Shown: piece by piece, positions 11,290 through 22,398 of the stretch | Layout of the letters: each line of letters opens with the position of its first letter | How positions within the stretch are numbered: position 1 is the stretch's first letter | Source of the DNA: Sorghum bicolor | Taxonomy: Eukaryota; Streptophyta; Magnoliopsida; Poales; Poaceae | Direction of reading: 5' to 3' | Assembly: GCF_000003195.3 (NCBI RefSeq) | Contig: NC_012877.2 | Span: 25,253,838-25,317,837, forward strand | DNA length: 64,000 nt | The notes under the pieces: model-generated | Databases searched by the model: none | The model's input: only the letters and a program-made list of their open reading frames with translations | What the model was told of the DNA's origin: nothing | Position numbers and translations under genes: made by a program

Positions 11290-12727
11290 AACACCTCAAA
11301 TTTTCCCATCCAAACACGACCACTAGCAGGGACCACTCAATCCATTCCAAGAGTAGAATTTGTTGACATTGAACACATCAAGAGCCTTTAGGCTATTCTG
11401 AGTTATGAATGGCTAACAGAAGCAGAGCTGTCTCCTAAGGTAGCTCGGATCATCACTCCTTCAACCATTCTTGTGTGCCAAATCAGAGGGTCCGCTAGGA
11501 AGGTCCACTACAATCCATATGTTGGGGTAAATGTTATTTCCAAGGAGTTAGCTGACACTCTTTATCCCAACGAGTCTATAACCCCATCTCGAAAACTTTT
11601 ACAAAGTCCATCTCGATTAACTCTAGAAAGCCATGGGTATTAAGGGTAGTTCCTGTTAGAATCAAGGACTCTAGAATATGTCTAGATTTTCACATTTTTG
11701 ACATACCAGAGACTCCTCTCTTGATTGGCATACCAATCATGAAACTTCTACAAGAACAACCACAACGAGGTCATTTAGACTTCAAGGTTGGGAATTCCAC
11801 TATTGTTGTTCCTCTTGCTAGATCGATTAACATGATAATGGAACCCAAACTTGAACCAGATCCTATTGAGGAGATCTTAATGCTGACTCAAGAGGAGATG
11901 GCCCAACCATTCTTTAATCATGAACAGTTTGTTCAAGAAGAAGAAGAGTTGGTAGAACCCATTGAGCTAGACAAAAATGAACAACCTTCACCTCCTTCGA
12001 TAGAGTTAAAACCTCTTCCTTCTGGCCTTAGATACGTCTTTTTGCACAACAACCCAAAAACTCCAGTAATTATCAGTGACAAGCTTTCCGATTATGAAAC
12101 ACAACAACTTGTCACTGTTCTTGAAAGGCATAGATCAGCATTTGGCTACTCTCTCGAAGATCTCAAGGGCATTAGTCCCATTCTCTGCACTCATTGTATC
12201 CCTATTGATCCCAATTTTACACCTTCAAGGGAACCACAACGGAGACTTAACAATGCTATGCGAGAGGTTGTTAAGAAAGAGGTCCTCAAACTCTATCATG
12301 CTAGGATTATTTATCCTGTCCCACATAGTGAGTGGGTTAGCCCTATCCAAGTAGTGCCAAAGAAAGGAGGAATGACAGTCGCTAGGAATGAGAAGAATGA
12401 ACTCATCCCTCAACGAATTGTCACTGGGTGGCGTATGTGTATTGACTATCGAAAACTCAACAAGGCCACAAAGAAAGATCACTTTCCGTTACCCTTCATT
12501 GATAAAATGTTGGAATGGCTTGCAAACCACTCTTTCTTTAGTTTCTTTGATGGTTATTCTTGAGATCACCCAATCCCAATCCACCTAGATGACCAAGAAA
12601 AGACTACCTTTACATGCCCGTATGGAACTTATGCATACCGACGAATGTCGTTCGGATTATGCAATGCTCCAGCTTCTTTCCAACTGTGCATGATGTCTAT
12701 TTTCTCAGACATGATTGAGAAGATCAT
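11290..12727 (+). pseudogene. pol: Protease and reverse transcriptase of element D, left part (Athila-like)
   Basis: The first 430 bp are a decayed protease region. From about 11721 the frame is open and contains the linker typical of Athila-like pol, then EPQRRLNNAMREVVKKEV, EWVSPIQVVPKKGGMTV, GWRMCIDYRKLNKATKKDH and FPLPFIDKML. A TGA at 12562-12564 stops the frame after FFDGYS, where element E2 has GGA (Gly). After it the RT pattern continues (TTFTCPYGTYAYRRMSFGL, CNAPASFQ). At 12727 the gene is cut by element E and resumes at 47168 with the catalytic MDD motif. D's gag and 5' LTR lie off window to the left, beyond C. Confidence 0.88.
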
Positions 12728-13783
12728 TGTCAGTGTTTTATCCCTGGGGGGTCACACCAACGAGTGAAACTTGTGTGCGTGTTCCCTTTCCCAGATGGTG
12801 ATGCAAGAAAGACACAAAGATTTATCCTAGTTCGGGCAAGAGAAGGCCCTACGTCCAGCGGGGGGGGATGTTTCTATTATCTTGCACCTAAGTGCTTGTA
12901 CAGGGGCGAATACAAGTCGGTATTGTGATGGATTCTAAGTTCTAGACGGAGGTGGTGTATCGTTGTTCTCTACGTATCTCTTCCTATGCCTCCCCTTTTA
13001 TAGTCCAAGGAGAGACCTAGGCTACATGGCGTAGGAGATAGAGTAGGGGTCTATAGGGGCGTGGCGCGCTGACCTACTCGAGGCTTCCGCACCGGCATGG
13101 CCTCGAGCCGTCTTGTTCCACAGTCCTTGGGTGATGATTACGCGTACCCCTGAATTCGGCTCCTGCGCGCTGTCCCGGACCGGCTTAATCGTGGGCACGC
13201 CTGTACATCGTGGCTGCAGTCGCGTCAAATTGGTTGAGGTGCCATATTTCAATGCCCGACTCTTCTCTGGGAAGGTACGTGCCCGCTCGAGGGTGTGATG
13301 TCACGCAAAGCCCTGCTGAACGGAGTGCTGACTTTGGACATCTCGAGGGGGGCCGTGACATGACGTTCCTTCCATCTCACCATGCTCAGCCTTACTCTAA
13401 CTCTTCTGAAAGGATAACGCTGCAAAAAGGGGCGATTGGATGGGTGCTCGCTCCCTATCATGATTCCCGTGACTGTCAGGTTAGGTGAGAACATGGCAGG
13501 CGCATTAAATGCCCTGGTTCCCGTACTCGCGTCAGGCGGCGGATGGCGTCCTTGCGCTCGAGGCCTGACGTTTCGTACGAGCCAGTTCCCTATTCGATGG
13601 TCGCCATTCAGTCGAGCCTTGGTTGATTCGTACGACCTTTTCTCCGTGTTCGAGGCTATGGTCGTCATCACATTTTGGTGATCACGCGTGCGAACGGGGG
13701 CATCGAGTTAGGAGCCTCGATTCACGTACGAGTCCTTTCGTTATATGCATCGATTAGGGTACCCCTTACTGATACCCTCGACA
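12728..13783 (-). repeat. 3' LTR of element E
   Basis: This 1,056-bp LTR begins (minus strand) TGTCGAGGG and ends CACTGACA. It is very similar to the 5' LTR at 46113-47167 (1,055 bp). A TATA-like TATAAAA lies on the minus strand at 12996-13002. The ORFs inside it are random open frames. Confidence 0.92.
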
Positions 13784-13797
13784 GTAGCCCCCGAGTC
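13784..13797 (-). promoter_or_regulatory. Polypurine tract of element E
   Basis: The minus strand reads ACTCGGGGGCTAC immediately before the 3' LTR, the place where plus-strand DNA synthesis is primed. A near copy (GCTCGGGGGCTAC) lies about 95 bp further inside, at about 13878-13892, and another GC-rich copy in the other orientation lies near 20154. Confidence 0.72.
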
Positions 13798-14551
13798 TCT
13801 TTTCGAGCGCTTGCGCTCGAGTAGCGGGTCTTTCATCAGTCGAGCTTCCGCGGGGTCGTGCGAGCGACCCCCGCGGGGGTAGCCCCCGAGCCCTTGGAGG
13901 AGTCTTTGACTCCTTTCAGGGTTATGTTGCCTTTTCTAACGAAAGAGGGGCTTTTGGGCTTCGATAGATTTTCACATCGGGGTCGTGATGTACTCTCGGC
14001 GGAGCGAGCGTCACCTACCCCAGGTCGAGCTCCTATCGAGTAATCCAAGTGAGAACCTGTGCCCCGTTCGAGGGGGTCAGCTGCAACCCAGAGGCGTTCT
14101 CATAAAGCGGGGTCAACGTGGTCGGGGTTACTAGTCTCGTTCGATAGAGTCTAGCGGCTCGCTGCCTCCCTCCGTGGGGATTCCTCTCGACCCTCTTGTC
14201 CTCGCCTTGGACGTCCCCAGCGAGTTCTCGAGGTAGGCCTCGTATTCGACCACCCGCTGGGCATCCCTGACTCTGGTACTCGATATCGACTGTCGAACCC
14301 GTTCAGCGGGCCAGTCTGTGATCTCTCGAGATTTTCAAGGTGACAGGTACGTACCTTATCTTACAGGGGACGGAAGGGTCGCGACGGTTCGCCTTTCCGC
14401 CCGTTGGATGCGCCTTTTAGGTGGGAGCCGTTGAGGCACTGTGCCGTCATGGAATTCGTAGCGCCCCGTCAGTGGAAACGATCAGGACCGTTAGGCGGCG
14501 CATTTACCAGGGGAGTTACCGTGTTCACCGGATCTGCCCGTTAGAGGCCGT
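13798..14551. other. Spacer between PPT and antisense gene in element E
   Basis: This GC-rich spacer shows no persuasive ORF in either orientation. It contains the second PPT-like sequence (13878-13892) and CG-rich dyads such as CCGCGGGG near 13848 and 13870. It ends at the TATA box of the antisense gene and probably includes that gene's promoter. Confidence 0.45.
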
Positions 14552-14560
14552 CTATAAATA
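14552..14560 (+). promoter_or_regulatory. TATA box for the antisense gene of element E
   Basis: CTATAAATA lies about 130 bp before the ATG at 14692 and is followed by a pyrimidine-rich segment suited to a transcription start near 14580-14590. It is on the strand opposite to the element's own transcription, so the antisense ORF appears to have its own promoter, as reported for the antisense gene of the maize Grande element. Confidence 0.55.
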
Positions 14561-14691
14561 TCGTCGGTTCTCCCGGCCTTCACTCTTTCTGCCTTCCGCC
14601 ATCGTTCTCGCTCTCGCTCCCTTTGCCATCTCCACGCGCGTGCACACCATCGAGCACACAGCAGTGGAACCGCTTTCCTTCACTCCTCAAG

Positions 14692-16384
14692 ATGCCAGTG
14701 AGACTTATCGCCGCCGACGACTGGCGCCCGTCGTCGATGACGGAGCGCCGGCTGTTGGAGCTCGAGAAGGAAGGACTTCTATGCCCCCGCATTTCCTCGT
14801 CGTGGCCAGAGTGGATTGCGCCCGCGGCAGACCACCGGGAGCCGAGACCACCCAAGTTGTACGTGGTCTCCTTTGCCAAGTTTCACCGCCACGGCCTCGG
14901 TTCTCCTCCGAGCCGCTTCATACGGGCGCTCTGCCACCATTACGGTGTGGAGCTTCAACACTTCTCACCGAACGCCATCACCGCGCGACGATTTTTGCTG
15001 CGGTGTGTGAAGGCTACCTGGGGATGATGCCGCACTGGGATCTGTGGCTCCACCTATACCGGGGCGAGCTCTTCCATGCCCCCGGCGGGGCTACAGGGGT
15101 GAGGAAACCGGTGCGGGCTGGCTGCCTCAACTTGGTGCAGCAGATCGACAAGGCGGAGGAGCCTCGAGAGTACATTCCGGTGGGGCTGACGTCGAACCAC
15201 GCCGGATGGGACTCCCAGTGGTTCTATCTACGAAATGACGATAACCTCTTCCCCGACTACACCGGGCGCTTAATCTCAGAGCATCTGGACCACTAGAACT
15301 ACGTCGTTGTCAAGACCCTCCAGTCGCAACTCTGTCCCATCCTCGACGCCCTGAAGAAACTGCACGAGGAAGGCCTGATCGCTGCGCTCATCCTTTCGAC
15401 CGTCCACCATCGACGGGTACTCCTGTTGATGTCTCGATCGCTGAGGATGGACGCGATGGGTCCTGGCGTTTCATCTCGTGACCTCGAGGTGTGTCGGATG
15501 TCCAACGAGGCACCCACGAACGATGAGGTCGCGGCCAGAGTTAGGGCGGCTGTCGCAGGCGATATTCTGCCTGAGCACGTCAACGGCTTCCCCATGAAGC
15601 CTAACGAGGGGTCGATTGACCTGGTGAGCCTTACTCTACCGTTACCTGCTTCTTGATTTTTCCATCTTTTTCGGGACTTACTTCCGTTTTCGCAAGGCTC
15701 GATCGACGCTCGGTCCTTGAGGCCTCTAGTAACGGAAGACGACACCGATCGTGATAGGAGGCGTGAGTCCGTAGAGAAACAAAAGTCCGCAAAGGAATTG
15801 GAGAGAAGAAGGAGAAGAAGAAGAACCTTGAGCGTCAAGCGCTCAAGAAACGCCGCACGAAGTCGAGGCAAAAGGGGGAGTCCAAGGAGGACTCTCCTGA
15901 TGAAGACGACGGTAATGATGGTGATGATGGTAGCGACCACTCCGAGGGGATGGCGGCTCGTCTCGACAAAATCCTTGAGGGCCCTCCACAGGCCTACGTT
16001 GACGTCCCTCGGATGGGAGCCCCTAAGAGGGCGTCGGGCGGGCCTCGCGACGGCCAACAGAGGGAGTCCTCACCAAACCGTTCTCGCGCCGACACCCCTC
16101 CAGTGCCTGCGCCGAGTCGGGCCGTTTCTCGCCCCCAACCTCCTCCTGCGCCTGGGGCGGGCCACCGGGTTAAGACTATGGCTACGGGGCCACTGACCCG
16201 TGGCCACGCCGCAGCCTCGAGTCAGGGGGAAATAGGTCGTGGGAGCTCTAGCCCCGGCGCTCGACAGTCGGGAGACGTCAAGCCGAGGCCAGCGCTTGCC
16301 CACGAGAGGCCTGGGGTCTCGACGCGGGGCGGCTCGAGACAGGCTGGTCGAGGTGCCGGCAGGCGGGTTGTTCTTCCTGTGGGG
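14692..16384 (+). pseudogene. Antisense additional ORF of element E, exons 1-2 (Transposase_28-like domain)
   Basis: The gene is read opposite to gag-pol. Exon 1 (14692 to about 15623) starts MPVRLIAADDWRPSSM. It holds the plant domain annotated as putative gypsy-type transposon (Pfam Transposase_28): YVVSFAKFHRHGLGSP, RFIRALCHHYGVEL, then in another frame IFAAVCEGYLGMMPHWDLWL, RAG, YIPV and WFYLRND. Breaks are a frameshift near 14985 and TAG 15294-15296. The donor is CTG/GTGAGC at 15624. Exon 2 (from about 15697) is basic and then acidic (SKEDSPDEDDGNDGDDG), Pro/Arg-rich and frameshifted near 15800. It ends at the splice donor where the solo LTR sits. The molecular role of these proteins is unknown; the name does not mean a proven transposase. 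Confidence 0.72.
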
Positions 16385-18016
16385 TGTTGGGTATTCTTAA
16401 CGTCATTACCAAAAGTAGACTTAGTTGTCTAATTCTGATAACGGCGCCAAAAATGCCAAACCTATCCCTCATACCACTTAAGCCAAGTTGTCGTCCCCAG
16501 CATGACATGAGAGACACGGTATTGAAATATGCAATTGCTCATCTAAATAAATAATGAATGGGATCTGCAAGCACACAGATTAATACCGATGTAGCATTTT
16601 AATCGGAAAATATTCTAGGTATCGTTATTTATATTTTTACCACTGGGAAGGGATTAGTAACCATCAATGTTGATTATAGAATGGAATATAAGATTGAGTA
16701 TCTATCATTGCATGTATAATTGAGAACATTTATCTAACTCTTTAATACAGGCATAAGTGTCACATAAAGGATATATGAAGTAATGAATAGTGACAAAGAT
16801 AATTAATCTAATCAGCATAACTTATCCACATATAAATATGATAAGCACCTCAATTAGATATTCTAGCAAGTCATTAGCATGGAATTAGGACGAACTACAA
16901 GAATATTTCCTAAGTTATTCTCAACTATATAGTCTAGCATATCATAGTTAGTGCAATTATACTTAGCAATCATTGTAAGACAAGATTATGCCCATGCATA
17001 GTGATATTAGCAAGGAATATGAGAAACATCAGAATCACTCCCCTATAGTAATGTTGCTCTGCCAGCCCAATACACGAGAGGGGGAGTATATAAGAATCAA
17101 TGGAGCTGTCACTACCACGAACTACCCCACGATGTGGCATATTGGGTACAATCGCAGATAAATACGGTATAAGCACAACGCCTACACAATATCTATCATT
17201 TACCCATGGATCCGATGGATAAACGCTATACGATCCTAAACATGTATATAATTCCAATCTAACTAAGCCAAGTATATAACCATGATAAACTAAGAACAAT
17301 ATAACCTTGAATATAAACAAGTAGAACAAAGACATGAGCAATATATTGAAGTAGAACAAAGTCATATTCATAATATTGAAGAACAAAGATGAACAATTGA
17401 AGAACAATAGAGAATTACCAAGAATCCTCTTGACAGATCCGGAAACCAATCGAAGATTGACTCCTTCTAGTCCTAATCCTATGTAGCTATGCTAATCTAG
17501 ATGTCTAATTGATGTGGTGGCTCTAGGCTTGATCAGAGGCTTCTTCTCCCTTGATGAATAATGAATTAGTGTTGAGAGGCTCTCTCCTCTAGGGGCCAGG
17601 GGGTCTTGTTTTATAGTCCTTCCAAGTGAATATGGGTCGTCAGATCAAACCGACATTGATTGAACGGTTATCCTTGATCCTTTAGGTCGGTGGAGCTTGA
17701 TCCCAAAAGAGAGTCCTGATTGGACTCCAGCAGGGGGTGGGCGCCCTGGGCCAGGCCCCGTTCTGCCTCCGCTTCGATCTCGTGCCTTCTGGAGTCTTCT
17801 AGATGTAAGATAATTGCACGGCACGTTAATATCTCTATGTAATCCCGATGTGTGGGCCTTTCTTTTGTACTTCCTGATAACCCCCTGCAGAAATAGACAA
17901 ACACCAAAACTCGTGGAATTCTGTCAGATAAAACCCTAAGTCTGGATGTTGATTTAATTTGGATCCTTTTCTTTGTATATTTGATAATTACATTTGATAC
18001 TTAAGGACCGTCAACA
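16385..18016 (-). mobile_element. Solo LTR (F-type Athila-like) inserted in the antisense gene of element E
   Basis: A single 1,632-bp LTR is flanked by perfect TGGGG duplications (16380-16384 and 18017-18021). On the minus strand it starts TGTTGACGGTCC and ends AATACCCAACA, like both LTRs of element F. No internal sequence is present, so it probably arose by recombination between the LTRs of a full element. A TATA box (TATAAAA, 17609-17615) and one GC dyad (17736-17747) are present; the second dyad copy is missing. The end carries the buried primer-site copy AACGGCGCCAAAAATGC at 16440-16456. Confidence 0.93.
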
Positions 18017-18021
18017 TGGGG

Positions 18022-19777
18022 TAAGATTTAAAAGTCGCGATTCTTGTTTTCCAATGTCTTGCGCATTCTCGGGCTACGACTTTTATTATGTTATTCCCCT
18101 TTCCTCAGGTTGAAGTGGCTGCTTGAACAGGCCCAACCCACGATGGCCAAGAAGCTAAAGAAGGGGCGGCACCCAAAGGCTCGGGTGAGTGGTTGATTCT
18201 CCTTTCCGTGGTATTGGCGCTGGGTGATTCTTGCATTGAGCTTCTCAGCGGCTAACATATCATTTTTGAGCGCACACAGGTTCATCCGATCCTCGGCCAT
18301 CGACGGGTGTCGAGAGCACCCCGCCTCGTCCATCGGTGGGAGAGATCGCCCCGCCGTCACCAAGGCGGGTCGAGATGTGGGAGCATCTTGAGGAGCTCCG
18401 AGAAGTGGGAGCATCTTGAGGAGCTCCGGCTTTGGATGAAACATGTGGTGGGCCTGATGTCGGACATCGTCAACAACGGGCTTGGCCGAGCCTTCTTTGT
18501 AAGTACTTTCGGTCCTTAGCTTTCTGGGAGTTTGGTCTTGCGTTCTTATCGATCGGTTACTTGTCGCAGGACCTGAAGGAGACCTCCCGCCTAAAGTCGG
18601 GCTTTATCCATACGATGAGAGGCGGCTGGGAACAGCTCCCTCTTCTCAAGGACAAACTCCTGGAGTCGCAAGAGAAGCTTCTCCAGGCCTACAAGGAGCT
18701 TGTGGCGCTTGAGGAGGAGAAGAAGGAGAGGGAGGCCACCCTGACCAAAGCTCGGGAGGCCTCGGAGAAGGCGATAGAAGAGGCCATGCAGCTGAGGGAG
18801 CGGACCGCGTCAGCTAAGGAGACCGCGTCCAAGGCCCGGGAGGAGGCCGCGTTTTACAAGGACGCGGCTGCCGAGCTTGACAGAGAGAAAAACCTCGTTA
18901 AAGCGGACCTTGCCTCCACCCGGGAGGCCTACCGAGAGGTGAAGGAAGAGTGCGTGAAGAGCGAAATCGCTCGGAGCGCCGCCGAGGAGGCCGAGAAGAA
19001 GGTCCTCGAGGATCTCGAGGCGGAGCGAGCTCGCTCTCGCGGCCTCTCTGACGACGTCGATCGTCTGAAGAGAGCGCTATTAGAGAAAGAGGGAGCTATC
19101 TCGCAGGCGGGCAAGGTGATCGAGGACTTGCGGGTCGCCAACATCGACCTGGCCCGCTCTTACATGGGGATCGATAGGGCCAACCCTGATTTGGTTGGCG
19201 AAAATACTACTCTGGAGGAGAGGATTCGCGGTAAGCTTCTTTACACTTTCGTGCTTCTTTTTGCAAGATATTTTTTGTGTTGTCTAATTTCCCCGTATCG
19301 GTCTTTGTAGGGCTTAAGGACGAGCTTCTGGCTGCCCAAGTCGAGGCCCACTCCATCGAGGGGGAGGTCGCTTTGAATGGTCGACTAAGGACCGTGGTAA
19401 GCGACCTCTCGGCCTCCTAGGAGCTCGAGCCTGTGGACGAGTCAAGGGAGGCGGCTCGGGGCGACGCGCTGGTCGACCAGTTGTGCTACCTAGGTGCCAT
19501 GTTGAGGGATCGAGTGCGGGACGCCCTTCATACCGGGGTGAAGTGAGCGATGGTGGTTGTCTGCTCAGGCTTTTCCTACGATATGGAGGTGGTGTCCCAC
19601 GGCTTCATCACCGACATCTCTAAGTTTGACGCCAAGAACGAGGAGAGGCTCCATGCCTTGATCGACGATGCAGAGGTCCCTAGAGAAAGGTTGGCGAGGC
19701 TGTTCGAGCCGGAAGTACTTCCTCCCGAGACTAGCCTAGGCACGGACGATGGTGGTGAAGGTCGAGACGCGGACTGA
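18022..19777 (+). pseudogene. Antisense additional ORF of element E, exons 3-6 (coiled-coil region)
   Basis: This continues the gene of 14692-16384 after the solo LTR. Splice-like boundaries place exons at about 18109-18184, 18280-18498, 18570-19230 and 19311-19777. Acceptors are CCTCAG, CACACAG, TCGCAG and TTTGTAG; donors are GGTGAGT, GTAAGT and GTAAGC. The 220-codon exon at 18570-19230 is a long, highly charged coiled coil (repeated E/K/A heptads, for example LEEEKKEREATLTKAREAS). The last exon ends in TGA 19775-19777 but contains an in-frame TAG near 19420, so the gene is decayed. Known Tat-element antisense proteins share this pairing of an N-terminal domain with a long coiled coil. Function unknown. 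Confidence 0.68.
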
Positions 19778-20325
19778 GGCCTGCGAGCCTATTTTGGGTG
19801 TCAAGACCCATTGTAAAGTACTTATTATCTATCTTAAGCAATACATTGTGGCTTGAATGGTCTTTATGATTTGTAAATATTTGCTTATTTTTGTTCTCGA
19901 AATTCCTTTGTTTCCTTCTCTGCCTAAGTCTGTATTCCTCGTTCGATCTTTTGTTAAGGCAACCTTCATTACCTCGAGGGTGAGGGAGTGAGTAGAGTTA
20001 CCATAGCCTGGGGGCGTAGGGGTTCTCAGGCTCGTCGTCCTTCAGCCCTTAACGGGCTCGAGGTGCCTCTACTACTCGACCGTGCGAGGTTTACTTATGG
20101 CTTAAAAAGAAGAAATCGTTCAGTTTTTAGGAACTTGGGGGGAGGTTCCCCTGCTAGCCCCCGAGGGAGTATCGACTATGACGGGTCATAGTTGGTACTC
20201 CCTTCTAATGTCGAGGCTTGACCGGTGATAATGTAAACTACTCGAGGAAAAAATCTCGTTTATTCATACATTCATTCAAAGGATCTTGGTATAGAATGTA
20301 CATGAGAACATAAAACTTCGAAGCT
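19778..20325. other. Convergent 3' ends: antisense gene and pol of element E
   Basis: This spacer separates the stop of the antisense gene (19777) from the stop of integrase (20326, minus strand), so two transcription units converge here. It is AT-rich near 19800-19930 and holds a strong two-part hairpin at 20165-20202. I see no coding sequence. Confidence 0.5.
20165..20202. repeat. Two-part inverted repeat between the convergent genes of element E
   Basis: The outer arms GGGAGTA/TACTCCC (7 bp) enclose inner arms CTATGAC/GTCATAG (7 bp) with a 2-nt loop; 4-nt unpaired bulges separate the stems. It could form a hairpin on either strand and lies midway between two convergent coding regions. Confidence 0.6.
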
Positions 20326-21785
20326 CTAGGGGTAGAAGCGACGTAGTTGTTCGATGTTCCACGCATTGGTGAAGATCGCCCCTTTTTTGTCCGCAAGCTT
20401 GTACGTCCATGGCTTCAGGACCTCAGCCACCACGTATGGGCCTTCCCAGGGTGGAGTCAGCTTATGGCATCCTTGGTTGCTTTGCCGTCGCCGTAGGACG
20501 AGGTCGCCCACGTTCAGATCCCTTTTGCGCACGTGCTTGTCATGATAGCGTCGAAGCTTCTGCTGGTATCTTGTGGAGTTGAGGAGGGCCATGTCTTGAG
20601 CTTCCTCGAGCTGGTCGACCGCGTTCTCTCGGGTCTCCTTATTTGTCTGCTCGTTGTAGGCCTTGAGTCGAGGTGACCCATACTCAAAGTCTGTTGGAAG
20701 GACGGCCTCGGAGCCATAGACCATGAAGAACGGGGTATATTTTGTGGCCCTGCTAGGCGTCATCCTTAAGCTCCATAGGACCAAAGAGAGCTCTTCGACC
20801 CATTTCTTGCTGAATTTCTTCAACAGGTTGTAGATTCTTGGTTTGAGCCCCTACAGAATCATGCCATTGGCACGCTCGACCTGGCCGTTAGTTCGAGGGT
20901 GAGCTACTGCAGACCAGTTCACACGGATGTGATGCCGGTCACAGAAGTCCAAGAATTTTTTGCCAGTGAACTTGGTGCCGTTGTCGGTGATGATGACGTT
21001 GGGTATCCCAAACCGGTGGATGATGTTGGTGAAGAAGAGGACGGCTTGCTCAGAGCGGATGTTCGTGATGGGTCGAGGCTTGATCCATTTGGAGAATTTG
21101 TCGATGGCCACCAGCAAATGGGTGTATCCTCCTGCTGCTTTCTGTAAAGGGCCTACGAGGTCGAGACCCCACACCGCGAATGGCCATGTGATGGGGATCA
21201 TCTGGAGAGCATGAGCGGGAAGATGGGTTTGTTTGGCATAAAATTGACACCCATGGCATGAGCGTACGAGCTCTATGGCATCAGCTACGGCCGTTGGCCA
21301 GTAGAAGCCTTGTCGGAAGGCGTTCCCTATGAGGGTCCTTGGAGCAGCACGGTTGTCGCAAGCCCTCGAGTGTAGATCCTCGAGGAGTTTTCAACCTTCT
21401 TCTACGGTGATACAGCGCTGCAAGATCCCGGTCGGGCTCCATCGGTATAGCTCTTCATTTTCGCCGTAGATTACATACGATTTGGCCCGTCGAGTGATGC
21501 GGCGGGCCTCGGATCGATCTTTCGGTAGCTCACATCGAATCAGGCAATCAAGGAACAGCTTGCACTAGTCGAACGGTCGACCGAGGCGTTGTTCCACCTC
21601 CATCACTTCTACTGTCGCTAGCTGGGCTTTGATAACGTCAGTTGGATGGGGGGCGATGGTTTCGACGTTAGCCCTGAGCCCAAGTCAACAGATGGCTCGT
21701 GCAGATCTCTTGAGAATGCGTCAGGCGGGACCGTGCCTCGAGTCGACACGATCTTAGCGAGTTCGTCGGCTGCCTCATTGTAGCG
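20326..21785 (-). pseudogene. pol: Integrase of element E
   Basis: Integrase joins element DNA to the chromosome. From 21201 leftward the frame shows WGLDLVGPL (first catalytic Asp), VIITDNGTKF (second Asp) and NGQVERANG (Glu), then FFMVYGSEAVLP, the basic C-terminal domain with VGDLVLRR and WEGPYVV, and the typical Tat ending WNIEQLRRFYP before the stop. An in-frame TAG at 20848-20850 interrupts it. The N-terminal zinc-binding part (21202-21785) is recognisable (CHGCQFYAKQTHLPAHAL before the core) but broken by stops and indels. Element E has no chromodomain-like tail, as expected for Tat elements. Confidence 0.86.
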
Positions 21786-22235
21786 TCATGCGACGTGGAC
21801 GAGCTCGAGGCCGTGGATATTGTCCTCGAGCCGACGCACCTCCTTGCAGTATGCCTCCATTTTTGGGTCGTGGCAGCTCGAAGCCTTCATCACTTGGTCG
21901 ATAACAAGCTGAGAGTCGCCTCGAACGTCGAGGCACCGAACTCCTAGCTCGATGGCGATCTTCAGCCCGTTGACAAGGGCCTCGTACTCCGTGATGTTGT
22001 TAGATGCGGCGAAATGTATTCTAATGACATACCATAGGTGGACGCCAAGGGGTGAGACGAATAGCAGACCTGCCCCAGCTCCCGTCTTCATGAGAGATCC
22101 GTCGAAGTACATCGTCCACAGCTCCATTTGAACTTGAGCTGGGGGGAGATGGGAGTCCGTCCACTCTACGATGAAATCAACCAGAGCTTGAGACTTGATG
22201 GCCTTGCGGGGCGCATAAGTGAGGGTCTCACTCAT
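21786..22235 (-). pseudogene. pol: Second (archaeal-type) RNase H of element E
   Basis: RNase H-fold motifs appear in the order MYFDGSLMKTGAGAGLLF (first Asp), NNITEYEALVNGL (catalytic Glu), LDVRGDSQLVIDQVM (Asp). The spacing and the TEYEAL...GDSQLV pattern are those of the RNase HI type called archaeal or plant-like. Tat-lineage retrotransposons acquired it in addition to the RNase H next to RT. It sits between the first RNase H (30421-30738 and 22236-22398) and integrase, the expected place. It would remove RNA from the RNA-DNA hybrid during reverse transcription. Confidence 0.85.
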
Positions 22236-22398
22236 GAGCTCGACCGACCATTTGGTGATCCTTCCTGTGGCCTCTCGACTCTAGATGATCTCTCCTAGGG
22301 GGAAGGACGAGACCACCATGATAGGGTGACTGAGGAAGTAGTGTTGCAGCTTGCGTCGGGCGAGAATCACTGCGTAGATCAATTTCTGGATTTGTGGG
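22236..22398 (-). pseudogene. pol: RT-linked RNase H to archaeal RNase H linker of element E (left of the E2 insertion)
   Basis: This joins across the E2 insertion to 30421-30738: the reading RYPQIQKLIYA, typical of the RNase H region of this family, spans the two sides. It includes a decayed stretch with LARRKLQHYF-like similarity. It ends at the GTGGG target duplication of E2 (22394-22398). Confidence 0.7.

Noticed and set aside
16385..18016. Full-length element or LTR of element F
   Set aside because: Only one LTR is present, with its own TGGGG duplication on both sides and no interior, so it is an independent solo LTR.
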